Part shown: one piece after another, positions 1 through 10,290 of the stretch | Position numbering within the stretch: position 1 is the stretch's first letter | How the letters are laid out: every line of letters starts with the position of its first letter | Source: Tubiluchus corallicola | Taxonomy: Eukaryota; Priapulida; Priapulimorpha; Priapulimorphida; Tubiluchidae | Reading direction: 5' to 3' | Assembly: GCA_030141605.1 (NCBI GenBank) | Contig: JAQGDQ010000330.1 | Span: forward strand, 62,001 to 126,000 | Length of the DNA: 64,000 nucleotides | Translations under genes and position numbers: made by a program | Notes under the pieces: model-generated | What the model was told of the DNA's origin: nothing | The model's input: the letters and a program-made list of their open reading frames with translations, nothing else | Databases searched by the model: none

Positions 1-21
1 TCTAAAAGAGGTCTTCATTAC

Positions 22-58
22 CTTATCAAAACCTGCATGGGCCGTGGTCGGAGCAATT
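22..58 (-). CDS. SGPL1: SGPL1 coding exon 7
   Basis: A 37-nt exon encoding [12 protein letters not shown] after completing an isoleucine codon. Acceptor TTTTCAG, donor GTAATG. It matches the family segment that follows the exon 6 motif; the next exon is outside the window. Confidence 0.9.
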
Positions 59-3000
59 CTGAAAATACCAACAAAGTCATTTATAAACACAAATTAAAAA
101 GCACAAGAAAACCATCCATTTACACAAAGCTTAAAAATTTCGTCATGAAATTTCATACCACTTACATACTGTCTTTTTACACATTAGACTTGCACTGGCA
201 ATAATGCTGCATAAAAAATGTAAATTTAAACTCCCGCGATGACTTGTTATTTGCAGCCATTTTGACGGTAAGTCATTTGAAACAAGTTTAGATAACACTG
301 TGTAAAGTTTGAAAAAATAACCAGAGCATTCGTAGCACTCAAGTCACTAACTACGTAAAATTTAAAATTATTTTATCTTGTCAACAAGATTAAAACTCGT
401 TTTTGGTTAGTGAGTGGTGCACCCTGGAGGGTGAGTCAGCGACATTTTACCAATTGGTGAAAACATTTTAAATAATTAATAATTTTTTTTCTAGTTACAT
501 AATGCTTTTGAGCAGGTAAGCAAAATGCTAAGTAATATAGATTTGTATAACTTTATGTTTTCTGCTCTTCTGCTTGTATTTGCACGGTGAAGATTCATGC
601 ATCAGTTTTAAAAACTGTCTAATCTGAATCAAATAAACTATGTTTAAACTAAGAACAAACAGTTATTGCCTAATTTCATTACTTTCACAGTCTTACGTTC
701 TCGAAGCCATTTAGATAAACAAAACAAGTAATACCTGCAGCGTAAATTTCGTATTCTCCGAGTCTGTGTGTTTGTCTGTCAATTTTAGAAAGACTTTCTA
801 ATATAGATGGCACCACCATACACGCTGCGTATGCTAAGCATGTGATGAGCATGACATCCAGTTAAATGAAAAGCTTTTAATAAATTATGATCCAGGAATA
901 TCAATATGTAATTAGGCTACAGAGTGGAGGTAAAGAGTTAATTAGTTATTGGTCTCACTTGCGTTCCACACAGGGATGTTACTGAAACCGAAATTTATGA
1001 AAGGAAACCGACACCGAAATTTATGAAACGAAACCGAACCGAAATCATTTTTGCAAAACCAGCTACTATTAGAACAGAAAGAAAACGAAATTCTGAAAGA
1101 AGTAAAATAGTAAAATACTTTGTTTTCAATTGTTTACTTTATTTTACTCTGACACAAAGCTGACGAAATAGCTGGTCAATAAAAATATGTATTACACGAT
1201 TTGTTGAACTAGAATTTGAAACTAGAAATTCACTTTTTGGCTCAGTTCTAGAAGCAAAATCGTGGAACTAAATGCTTAAAAAATCAAGAAAATTCCATTT
1301 GTAAATACTCTGTTGACTATATTTAATAAATTATGAAGTTAAACTCGGTTTTGTTCAAATTACACTTTTATATTTCGGTTGGTTGTGCCCGATGACCTTA
1401 AGGCAGCACCAAAGATATACCGTAAAAAGCTGACCTTAACATGCAGGCTAGGCAAAATTTTCACTTTATTTGAACAATTTTAGCCCAGATTTTTCAGCAC
1501 TTTTCAACAAGACAAAAGAATACGTAAACTGTGTAAATGCTGACAACACAATGGAAAAATACCGCGGAAATTTACGGAAATGTTCGGATTACGAATGTTA
1601 ATAAATTTCAACAAACAACAAAAACTGAACTGCAAGTACAATTATTGGCAAACAATCGGTAGTGGTCTCGGTAACAACTCACGTTTCGCGGTTAGAAGCG
1701 TCACAATATTTTTTCACGGTCAAACATTTTCAATTACAATTAATTTAACAAAATGTGCAATCTTGCTGTGCAAAAGTGACCATTTACTCACATTTCAGGC
1801 CTTTTTATTCCGCTCTCCAAAGCAAGATTCCTGTAAGCCAAACAGCAGAGCAGCAAACTTTCCGTACCACCTGAAGTCACCTGAAGTAAGAAGTAACTAA
1901 GCAAAACTTGACCAGAGGTCACCTGAAGTAAGGGGTAAGTAAGCAAAAGTTGACCGGAGGTCACTTGGAGTAAAGGGTAAGTAAGCAAAACTTGAGATAA
2001 ACTACATAAGACTGATTACTGTCAACATCGAAAAAAGATGACTATATCGTAAGAAATAAAAAATCAATAAACCTTTTCACTAAAGCGAAACTGGACCCAA
2101 TCTTGAACTGTAAGTCAAAACTGTGAATGAATTATTACCACACAAACACAAGTTCACATTCGTGCCACTAGTTCCTCTGTGTTACATTCATTTCGCCATT
2201 CGCTAGTTAGTCGGGCACTAGCGCCTGAATTTGGGAAATGCATTACACAAAAACAGGTGCTGTACCTCTCGGTTCAGATGTGTTAGTTTGTGACGAACTG
2301 CACACGTTCGACAGCTCTTGCGTGAGCACAGCGGTAAACTTGAAATTTGAATCTTTATCTTAAAACTTGCAGAGTTTTAGTACAACACACCGAATCTCTT
2401 ACAGTAGCACTGTACTTCAGTTTTCATTTTCGCAAACACGTGCACCACGCTCGTAGAATATTTTTGTTGTTGAAAATGATATCAGTTTGTTACATCATCA
2501 ATAGTTGAGTTTATTAATTAAGTTTTAAATCTATTATTCAGTTACCACAAATGCTTTTGCAGTTTCAATCATGCAGTTTCAAACCCACAAAACATTTAAT
2601 TTATATGATTTAAGCAGCATTTATTTTTGCTTCTGGAATGCATCTCAATTCTTTTACATATGTCCCATGGAAGTATTTCTTTCGTTTAACGATATTTCGC
2701 TTAACGTCGAATTTTTCTTGAACTCATTAGTGTCGTTAAGCGAGGACTTACTGTACTGTAGTTTTGAAGACATGATCCGTACTTGGTTTAAACTAAAAAA
2801 ACCACCAAACTGGAAGCAGACGGCTCTAAATTTTTACCAGACATTTTGCAGCAATAGCGTTATCTTTTGTGTGACACTTGCTGCAAGGAACCACAGCGTG
2901 AAGATTGCTGGTATCGTATGCGCTTCAAGTCTGGCAGCATAAATATCTTCGTAAATTTTGGAAGATTTTAATGGAAATTCTTCAAATTCTTTAAAAAATA

Positions 3001-4109
3001 AGACCATTCAGGTAATTAACTCATTCAGAACCGTAAACTTTTGCTACATTTTGCATAGGTTTATGAAAAACTGCTCTCACTAAGCACAGATTATGTTATA
3101 TTTAATAATTTTCGTAGCTTTCTACTCCTCAATGAATTTTCATGTAAAATTATATATGGAATGCATTTGCTTACCTTAGGCAAATTAAAAATCAATTTTT
3201 GACGAAAAAAATTGAAAAAAGCTTTCAATAACTGCAATGTTTGCACTGTAACATGTACAGTATCACTTGTACATTTCAACTATCTAGACACAACACACTG
3301 ATACACTTTGGCCTCAAATTTACTGTATTTTAAGGAGACATTCTTGTTAAAAGATGAAACGGCCTTAACTTAACCTTGGCTAATCGGTTGATTTTTCCTG
3401 GAATAGCAGCAGAACACTGCATAGCTTGCACTGTAGCAAACAGGCCATCAATAAATTAGTGTGTACGATCACACAAGTGTACACCAGACTAAGCTACACA
3501 ATAGACAAAGTTGGAATGCCTGAAAATGACATGTTTTTCTTAAATTTATCCAATTAAATCACGTATAAATGTTTAAACAAATAGCATGATCAGATAGCCG
3601 AGATTCTCTTGAATAGAATAGCACCTAATTTGGAATCATTTAGTTAAGTCTGTCCTCATATAGCAGCAGAAAAGTCATTGGTCTTATAAAATCTATTTTG
3701 AATGGGGCGATCCTGAAGGAGTCAGACTGTTATGCATATTTTTTCTTACCCAGACTAGTTTTTTCACAGTCAGTGAGCAATGACTGACTGTCACATAGAA
3801 AAATAGAAAAAGAATCCGATGAACATTTCTGTCGGATGTGCATCCATTAAAATTACCGGATCTGGTACACCCCTAAGTACAAAATTATTAACTAATTTAC
3901 AATGAACAATGAAAACAATGAAATTAGACTTACAGTACCACAAGATTGTGGGCCTCCATTAAACATGTTGCACGTCATCCGCACGATTTCCGCCTCCATC
4001 TTGCGAGTGTCCGGGAACACATCCGGATGAAGCGGATTTGCATCAATAAACTGCGCGTAAACCTGCAAATATAAGTGAATTTTGAAATTTAAAACAGTTG
4101 TCGAAAGAC

Positions 4110-4192
<83 letters not shown>

Positions 4193-4229
4193 GAGAGAGA
4201 GAGAGAGAGAGAGGGAGTGTGTGTGTGTA

Positions 4230-4260
<31 letters not shown>

Positions 4261-5748
4261 AAGAGAGAACAATGCAAACCTTGGCAGCTAGCTCGAGGGT
4301 ACCGCCGACACCGCCGTAGACCGTTCCGGAGACCCGCCCTTTCATGACGTCAATTTCTTCCATCGTCTTGTACGTATCAATCTCAGACATCACTTCTTTC
4401 TGCAAAAAACGACAGACATGTTAACGTTCAGTAATAATTTTACTGTTCAATTAGCACTTTCCTCTTCACCTACAGACAGTAGCACGCCCCAAACAAAGGT
4501 ATAAGAAAATAACTTTTGCAAAGGGTTTTCTTACCTGGATATTTGAAATGCAATGCAACAAATTAACTTCATTAAAAACGCTTCTGATTTTGAGAACAAA
4601 CTATGACAAGTCTTGAGCACAGCAACCCTGGGCATGATACAATTCAGGTCCGTACTGAAAGCTGATGAAAACATTCTTCATAAATAAAGATGAAAAGAAT
4701 TTGTTTAAAAATTCTATATCACTTAGGTGCTGTTTTATTGTATACAGGGCTTGCGTTAGCAGTAAATTTTGTAGTTAAACTAGTAGATTTAAACTCCCAG
4801 GATAACGGTTAGAAGCAGAATTTTAATGGTAAATTGAAGGTTCAATTGAAACGGGTTTAGCTAACATTGTATATACACTTTGAAAAACAAATCAGAGAAT
4901 TAGTAGCAGATACTTCACTAACTAAGTAAAAGTTTCGCTTCCTTTAAATATTGTCAATGAAATCAATAAAGTATTTTTGGTGAATATTAAGAATTTTCTT
5001 TGTATTAAGAAAGTTCTTTCAAACAGGTAAGCGTAATAACTTCATATAGAAATTTTTTTCGAACATACTTCCCTTTTCTTCCCCATTAAAGGAAGACAGG
5101 ATGATTTTTCAAATACTATCTCATTTTCAAACCCAAATAAAAACTATACATTTTAACACAATTAATACTGCAAAAGCACTTCTGATAATTAAATAATAGA
5201 TTAAAAACTTAATTAACGACGGGCGAGCCCAACTATTGATGACGTCACAAATGAACATAATTTTCAACAGCAAAAATATTCCATGAGCATGTTGCATGTG
5301 TTTGCAAAAGCGAAAGTTGAAATACAGCACTACTGTAAGATATTCAGCGTGTCGTACTAAAACTAGGCAAGTTTTAAGAAAAAATTCAAATTTCAAATTT
5401 ACTGCTGTGCTCACGCATGGGCTGTCGAAGTTCGTCACAAACTAACACATCTGAGCTGAAAGGTACAACACTTGTTTTTTGTGCAATGCATTTCCGAAAT
5501 GCAGGCGCCAGTGCCTGTCAAACAAGCAAATGGTGAAATGCATGTAACTGCGAAGAATTAGTGGAGCGAATGTGAAAATGTGTTTGTGCGGTAATAATTC
5601 TTTTACGTAAGTCATTCTTGAAAATGATAATATACTTCCCTTCAGTATTTTAAAGAATAGATTGTTTTCACCTACAGTTTAAGATTAGGTCCAGTTTTGC
5701 TTTAATAAAACTATATCTCTTGTCTATGAAGACCTTGACCTATATAGG

Positions 5749-5787
<39 letters not shown>

Positions 5788-8711
5788 ACCTATTAAAGGC
5801 AAACCATCATATGAAAGAAAAACATTTAGTTTCACTTCCCTAAATGAGAAGTAGCGATGCCTGCTATGCACTTCCTCTTTTCTTGCTGTGAACCTTGTAG
5901 GAAATAGATTGATAGGTAATGCAGTAGGACAGCGTGTAAGTGATACAAGTTTCAAAACAATTTTTTTAAGCTTTATTTATGAAGAGCACTTCATCATTTC
6001 CTCACCCTTTAACTTTATACCTCTGTAAGACCTCTCGCTGGCAACTTCTGATAAAACTTTAACCCTTTGTTTGACTTCTGGATCATATCCTTCTCCAGAA
6101 TCTGCAAGGTCGAGCCTAATTCAGCATCAATTTTTCTCCTGATAAATGGAATCCTTTTCATGGTTCTAAATGTGCAGTTTTTGGCACGAACGAAAAGACC
6201 TGAAAACATTAAACAATCGTGAGAGAAGTTGAATATAAATTGAAGGAAAGTTCAAGCAATCTACAGCGCACAAAACTGTTGTTGAACTGTAGACTGGCTT
6301 GCAGTGTAGACTTACGATGCAGTGTAGGCAAAATTACGATGACAAATAAAAATTATTGCATTATGCAGAGTGGTACTTAAGTAATAGCAGTACAAAACAA
6401 CCTATTATATCAAACTACAGTGACGTGGAAGCATGGAAGCTTTATACGTCTCACAGACCCTGCAAGATTGGAACAGTGACTGCAAAAACTCAATACCCTC
6501 CAGCACATCTTGCACAACATTCGGATACGTATACGTTTCCTCTCGGTACTGTAACCAGCCAGACCAGTATGGTAGATGAAATCAGCGAGAAGCAATTTTC
6601 CTGGTGGTCACCCATCAGCTTAAAACATGGCTAGTGCTGTTTAACTACTTATAACCTAGCACCCTGTATAAACACGGCTAGTGCTGCGTAACATATAATG
6701 TACCACCTTGTATAAATGTCAATTCAAACTTTTTACTTTTGCACTGGGACAGTTTTGTTGTCTTTCGCAAACTATATTAGGTCAAGTGACCTTTACTGAA
6801 GCAATTTTCCTCATGGTCACCCACTGATTTACTAAACATGGCTAGTGCTGCTTAACATATAATTCACCACCTTGTATAAATGCCAATTCAAACTTTTTAT
6901 TTTTGCACTGGGAAAGTTTTGTTTTCTTTCACAAACTATATTAGGTCAACTGACCTTTACTGAAGCAATTTTCCTGATGGTCATCCACCAATTTACTAAA
7001 CATGGCTAGTGCTGCTTAACTTATATAACGTACCACCTCGTATAAATGTCAAGCCAAACTTTCATGTTTGCACTGTGAATGTTTTCTTTCACAAACACGA
7101 TTATTAGGTCAAGGTGAGCCTTAACTACAAACTCTTACTTTCATCCTGATGTAGGAAGTCCCATAACCACACCGCTAGCAACGTCACGGCCGTCGAGTAC
7201 GCGACAATCTGCCACGGCTCCAGTCCGCGGAAATGATCGTTTACGTGGAGCCGAGCTACGTCCAAATAGCCGTAAACCACGTCCTAGAAAAACATACACA
7301 AGTGAATGTTGAAAAATAACAGCAAATTATCTAAAAGTTTCGTGGGAGCTTTCTTTTCAAATTCTGTTTATTCCACAAGCAAACTACAATTACATGTACA
7401 AATTGTTGGTGTACAATTATTTAAATATTTATATATTTAAACGCAAAGCGCAAACAGTGCAACTCAGGATATAATAGTAATAAGTTAATAATTTATCATT
7501 TGCATAGCGCATTACATCACATGATCTTGATGCACTTTACAATAAAAAAGTTGGTTATAATTTACAATTACATACACATTCATATATACACATTACAATT
7601 ACATTCATTACAAAATTTTTTCATTCTAAAATCACAGAATTACACAAATTGTAAGTAATGCTATAGGAAATAGAAACAGGTGTGTTCCACAGAAATCTAC
7701 TCCGAAAAACCTTAAAAACAAAATAGCCATATATCATTTAAAATGAGCAGCTGTATAACAGAACCAAAGAAGAATATTGGAGCACTAAAATCAGAATCAG
7801 AAGACTAAGATGGATGGGACATTTAATGAGATTATCAGAACACCATTAAAATTAGCATCAGAAGACTAAGATGGGTAGGACATTCAATGAGATTGCTAGA
7901 AACAACACCAGTAAATTAGCATTAAACATTAGAGCACTAAAATCAGCATCAGAAGACTAAGATGGGTAGGACATTTAATGAGATTGCCAGAAACAACACC
8001 AGTAAGATTAGCATTAAACATTAGAGCACTAAAATCAGCGTCAGAAGACCAAGATGGGTAGGACATTTAATGAGATTGCCAGAAACAACACCAGTAAGAT
8101 TAGCATTAAACATTGGAGCACTAAGATTAGAATCAGAAGACTAAGATGGGTAGTACATTTAATGAGATTGCTAGAAACAACACCAGTAAGATTAGCATTA
8201 AACATTAGAGCACTAAAATCAGTATCAGAAGACTAAGATGGGTAGGACATTTAATGACATTGCTAGAAACAACACCAGTAAGATTTGCATTAAACGAGGC
8301 ACTGAAACCTGCTAAACCATCTCCAGGGAAACCAAAAACAACCTGGATATCAAGAATTAATAAAGATTTACAACAGCTTGAGGCTAAACTGAGCAAAAGC
8401 ATCACAGGAATTGAAAATTTTATAGTTGCAGCAGGAAACAGCGGAGGGCTCTAATAAAGGATAAGAGGCTCGATGTCTACAACAGATGTTTAGAGCAACA
8501 GAAGAAGAAGAAGAAGAAGAAATGACATCCTGGAACTCTATAGGATTAACTTTATATAACCACCGAGAAGAGCAGAAGTTTCCCAAAATACTGTTAATAT
8601 AAAAATAAAGCTTGTTGTGATTGACAACCTTTATTTTTATTACGGATGCAACAAACAACTCATCAATTTTCAAACTGCCATACTTACTAGAAGATCCATA
8701 GAACTAGCCAT
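22..8711 (-). CDS. SGPL1: Sphingosine-1-phosphate lyase, 5' part (seven exons, runs off left edge)
   Basis: PLP-dependent ER-membrane enzyme that cleaves sphingosine-1-phosphate to phosphoethanolamine and hexadecenal, the exit step of sphingolipid breakdown. Exons in order of translation: 8688-8711, 7139-7283, 6021-6199, 4280-4399, 3934-4062, 1792-1880, 22-58. All junction phases agree and give 241 codons. Visible landmarks are an N-terminal membrane segment ([19 protein letters not shown]), the segment [23 protein letters not shown] and the cofactor-pocket motif VTSGGTES. The catalytic lysine and the rest of the enzyme lie beyond the left edge. The start was chosen because exon 1 encodes MASSMDLL, close to the family N-terminus, and ends at a GTAAGT donor in the phase exon 2 needs. 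The assignment rests on recognition of the family sequence. Confidence 0.95.
60..470 (-). repeat. Dispersed repeat, family B
   Basis: The same sequence, in the opposite orientation, occurs at 37790-38190, with partial copies at 4700-5030, 11040-11250 and 49400-49860. Shared landmarks are AAACTCCCGCGATGAC and CACCCTGGAGGGTGAGTCAGC. It lies in an SGPL1 intron. No coding capacity is seen; it is probably a non-autonomous transposon of unknown type. Confidence 0.75.
481..1785. other. SGPL1 intron, no gene recognised
   Basis: AT-rich intron between exons 6 and 7. At 980-1090 there is a short run of imperfect repeats around GAAACCGAA. Nothing else is supported; a 106-codon open frame at 1580-1900 crosses exon 6 on the opposite strand and has no coding character. 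Confidence 0.6.
1792..1880 (-). CDS. SGPL1: SGPL1 coding exon 6 (PLP-pocket motif)
   Basis: Starts [11 protein letters not shown], the glycine-rich cofactor-binding turn, and ends in PE plus two bases before a GTGAGT donor; 89 nt. The 3' splice site and first bases of this exon are repeated upstream in a 42-bp tandem array at 1866-1990, so the exact acceptor could vary in vivo. Confidence 0.93.
1866..1990 (-). repeat. 42-bp tandem repeat on the SGPL1 exon 6 acceptor, 3 copies
   Basis: On the sense strand each unit contains a pyrimidine stretch, TTACTTCAG and then GTGACCTCTGG, which is the acceptor plus the first exon bases (VTSG). The three copies of GTCAC on the plus strand end at 1880, 1922 and 1964, exactly 42 bp apart. 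The middle copy keeps a good acceptor; the distal copy has CCAAG in place of TTCAGG. The frame stays open through the array. Confidence 0.9.
2080..2565 (-). repeat. Dispersed TTAA-type repeat, family A (truncated copy)
   Basis: Starts AAAGCGAAACTGGACCCAATC, the reverse complement of the terminus seen at 5705, 19181 and 29449. The interior (ACTGCACACG, CGTGAGCACAGC) is shared with those copies. The far end is not intact. Confidence 0.7.
2690..2760. repeat. Fragment of a GTTAAGCGAG-type DNA transposon
   Basis: Contains GTTTAACGATATTTCGCTTAACG and GTTAAGCGAGGACTTACTG. A related stretch occurs at 53485-53575. The pattern resembles Tc1/mariner-type MITE ends, but no full element is delimited here. 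Confidence 0.4.
3016..3724 (-). repeat. TTAA-flanked MITE-like element, family C
   Basis: Begins TTAACTCATTCAGAACCG and ends near GATCCTGAAGGAG, so the ends are inverted repeats of each other (CTCCTTCAGGAYCG). Other copies lie at 30433-31070 and 47880-48560, with fragments at 36129-36245 and 46610-46712. TTAA targets with such ends suggest a piggyBac-type non-autonomous element (inference). Confidence 0.75.
3934..4062 (-). CDS. SGPL1: SGPL1 coding exon 5
   Basis: Acceptor TTTGCAG, donor GTAAGT, 129 nt, phase 0. It encodes [17 protein letters not shown], then a helix and [10 protein letters not shown], among the best conserved stretches of the lyase. Confidence 0.96.
4110..4270. repeat. Compound (GA)n/(GT)n microsatellite
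   Basis: Alternating GA and GT/TG blocks in the intron between SGPL1 exons 4 and 5. It creates open frames on both strands that are not genes. Confidence 0.98.
4280..4399 (-). CDS. SGPL1: SGPL1 coding exon 4
   Basis: Acceptor TTTGCAG, donor GTTTGC, 120 nt, phase 0 at both ends. It contains [10 protein letters not shown], the conserved segment at the start of the catalytic fold. The intron begins about 10 nt before a long CT/AC microsatellite (sense strand), so donor and simple repeat nearly touch. Confidence 0.93.
4700..5030. repeat. Diverged copy of family B repeat
   Basis: Shares the GGGCTTGCGTTAGCAG and TTTAAACTCCCAGGAT landmarks with the copies at 60-470 and 37790-38190, but is more degraded. 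Confidence 0.6.
5086..5705 (+). repeat. TTAA-flanked MITE-like element, family A
   Basis: Begins TTAAAGGAAGACAGGATG and ends CCAGTTTTGCTTTAA, giving short imperfect inverted ends and TTAA at both boundaries; about 620 bp. Near-complete copies lie at 18555-19181 and 28869-29449. No coding capacity is seen. Confidence 0.8.
5745..5790. repeat. (TA)n microsatellite
   Basis: Uninterrupted TA dinucleotides flanked by repeats of TGACCTAT. Intronic. Confidence 0.95.
6021..6199 (-). CDS. SGPL1: SGPL1 coding exon 3
   Basis: Acceptor TTTTCAG, donor GTATAA, 179 nt. It encodes the basic linker after the membrane anchor, with [12 protein letters not shown] near the start and [11 protein letters not shown] near the end, both family-typical. 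The first two bases complete the serine codon of exon 2. Confidence 0.93.
6590..7130. repeat. Tandem repeat, about 160-200 bp unit, 3 copies
   Basis: The block GCAATTTTCCT..GGTCA..AACATGGCTAGTGCTG recurs near 6595, 6802 and 6965 and ends just before SGPL1 exon 2 (donor at 7133-7138). The array abuts but does not include the exon edge. Confidence 0.8.
7139..7283 (-). CDS. SGPL1: SGPL1 coding exon 2 (membrane anchor)
   Basis: Acceptor TTTCTAG, donor GTAAGA, 145 nt, ending one base into a serine codon. It encodes [12 protein letters not shown], then [11 protein letters not shown] and a hydrophobic helix ending LWDFL. This matches the single N-terminal membrane helix of the lyase. Confidence 0.93.
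7790..8520 (+). mobile_element. LINE 3' fragment with internally amplified ORF2 segment
   Basis: The plus strand encodes [14 protein letters not shown] and [15 protein letters not shown], the C-terminal end of a non-LTR retrotransposon polymerase protein; the frame stops at 8454 and is followed by a (GAA)n tail at 8500-8520. The segment coding for the RLRW motif is itself tandemly repeated with an exact 92-bp period (AGAAGACTAAGAT at 7951, 8043, 8135, 8227). It lies in SGPL1 intron 1, antisense to the gene. The family matches the fragment at 31140-31860. Confidence 0.8.
8688..8711 (-). CDS. SGPL1: SGPL1 coding exon 1 (start codon)
   Basis: Encodes MASSMDLL and ends at a perfect GTAAGT donor in phase 0. 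It is very short, so it is the least certain exon of this gene; its support is the resemblance to the known N-terminus and phase agreement with exon 2. Any 5' UTR exon upstream was not identified. Confidence 0.72.
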
Positions 8712-9501
8712 CCTGACCCAGTCACCTAGCAAAGTTAACACGACCTGCTACTCAAAGAGTTTGAACTTTGGTCTGTGTTAGTGCGTAAATCAGTGAATAT
8801 GTCACTTTAGTATAACAGCTACAAGGCAGATAAGCAAAACCTGAGAAGATCAAATAGTTGAGCTGGCCAGCGTAGTAAACTTGATCTCAAATGATACGGA
8901 AACTCTCACAGCACTTGCAAATTTGCATGAAATTGAAAACTTGATTAACTTCAATGCAAAATTAAGCAGTTTGAGATTGCTGTGCTAGGTGCCACCAAAG
9001 TAAAAACTCAGAGACATTTGCTAGGTATTACAGATGCAAAAACTGACAATTTGTGGAAATAGGTCTATGCAAATTTTCATTAAATCACAAGAAAACCTTT
9101 TGCTTACATCAAGCTAAAAAAGTTCATTTTGAAATTTTACATTGCCTGCCTACAGCTTATTGCATACGGACTTGTATTAACAGTATTAACAGGATTGACC
9201 TTCAAACAGCTGTTATAATCTATATGTTTTTCTTCCGGAAAAGTAAAAGCAATCGGATAAATAGGACAGGAAGTGAACAGAAGTAGAACAGGAAGGTTTT
9301 TCCACATCACGTAAGTTGTCGATTTCTCCACCCCCGGGGCAGCTGCGGTCCCTGGACAAAAGTCCAGCAGGAATAAAACCCGAGGTCGCCATAACCTGGC
9401 GGCCAATGGGCAGAGGCAACAAAACTCGGCAGCGTATCACTGACTTCCCAGAAAGTGCTCATTGCATCTGCTGACAAGGTACATCAACTCCAAGCACTAA
9501 A
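8712..9501. promoter_or_regulatory. Divergent intergenic region between SGPL1 and the receptor-like gene
   Basis: The two start codons face away from each other 790 bp apart, so this region probably holds both promoters (inference). The part at 9310-9450 is clearly richer in G and C, with CCCCGGGGCAGCTGCGG and a CCAAT box at about 9402. No TATA box is convincing. Confidence 0.45.
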
Positions 9502-10290
9502 ATGAGAAGACTAGTAGAAGTGTTGCTGCTTCTTGGGCTGCTAGTAGCTGCTTCAGCTTCTAGATACAGAGAGCATGGTGACAAATACCACAGAGAGGAC
9601 GATGATGATGATCAAATGGATGATGACGATGATGTGCACGATACTGATCATGAGAAACCGGACTGCCCTCATTTCCGATTGTTCCGTGACCTATCACACA
9701 ACTACGAGAAGCAGGCTATTCCAACTGGACCGGACGGAGAACCAGTAAAGGTCACTTTTGGAATGGTAGCCAGACACATCGACGTTGATCCGGTGAAACA
9801 CGAGCTGACTTTGCTGGCTTGGGGAAACGTGAAATGGCACGATCATCGCCTCGCTTGGGATCCTCAGATGTATCACGGTATCGACAGAGTCCTGATGTGC
9901 GAACACCATATATGGATGCCGGATCTGGGCATTTACAATGGTCTGGATGTGGATTTCTTCCCGCACCACAAGACGGATGTGATAGTACATTCCGACGGAA
10001 GCATTCAATGGATTCCGCAGCTCCAGTTCCGAGCATACGCAGTAGAACACACCTCTCTCGATGCTGCCAAAACATTCTCGATGAAAGTTGGTTCCTGGAA
10101 TTATCCTGAAGCACTTTTTGATCCAGAACTTCACGAAGATGTGGTAGGGATCGACTTATCTGATCATGCACCAAACCACTGCTGGAAGATCGTGGAGAAC
10201 ACCGCCGCGCGGGTTTTCGACGACTTCATCTGCTGTCCCGGAGGATATCCTTCTTTGCGCTTCAATCTGACGGTGCAGCACACATGTTAA
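9502..10290 (+). CDS. Secreted nicotinic-receptor ligand-binding-domain protein (AChBP-like), lacking the Cys-loop cysteines
   Basis: Single-exon frame of 262 residues. Residues 1-20 form a signal peptide, 32-50 an acidic Asp-rich stretch, and 55-260 a pentameric ligand-gated channel extracellular domain. Family landmarks visible: W107 in LLAWGNVKWHD (loop D), RLAWDP, IWMPDLGIYN with Y145 (loop A), GSW with W199 (loop B), and F242..C244-C245..Y249 in DDFICCPGGY (loop C, the vicinal cysteine pair of agonist-binding subunits). The two Cys-loop positions are A178 and F192, so the signature disulfide is absent. The chain stops at RFNLTVQHTC, where the pre-M1 segment should lead into the membrane domain. 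It is probably a soluble ligand-binding protein; whether it binds acetylcholine is unknown. Base composition is richer in GC than the surroundings. Opposite-strand frames at 9694-10174 are shadows. Confidence 0.9.
   Translation: MRRLVEVLLLLGLLVAASASRYREHGDKYHREDDDDDQMDDDDDVHDTDHEKPDCPHFRLFRDLSHNYEKQAIPTGPDGEPVKVTFGMVARHIDVDPVKHELTLLAWGNVKWHDHRLAWDPQMYHGIDRVLMCEHHIWMPDLGIYNGLDVDFFPHHKTDVIVHSDGSIQWIPQLQFRAYAVEHTSLDAAKTFSMKVGSWNYPEALFDPELHEDVVGIDLSDHAPNHCWKIVENTAARVFDDFICCPGGYPSLRFNLTVQHTC

Noticed and set aside
2571-2942. 123-codon plus-strand frame
   Set aside because: It overlaps a transposon fragment in an intron and has no recognisable protein.
9694-10174. Minus-strand frames of 146 and 140 codons
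   Set aside because: They are shadows of the well-supported receptor-like gene on the plus strand.
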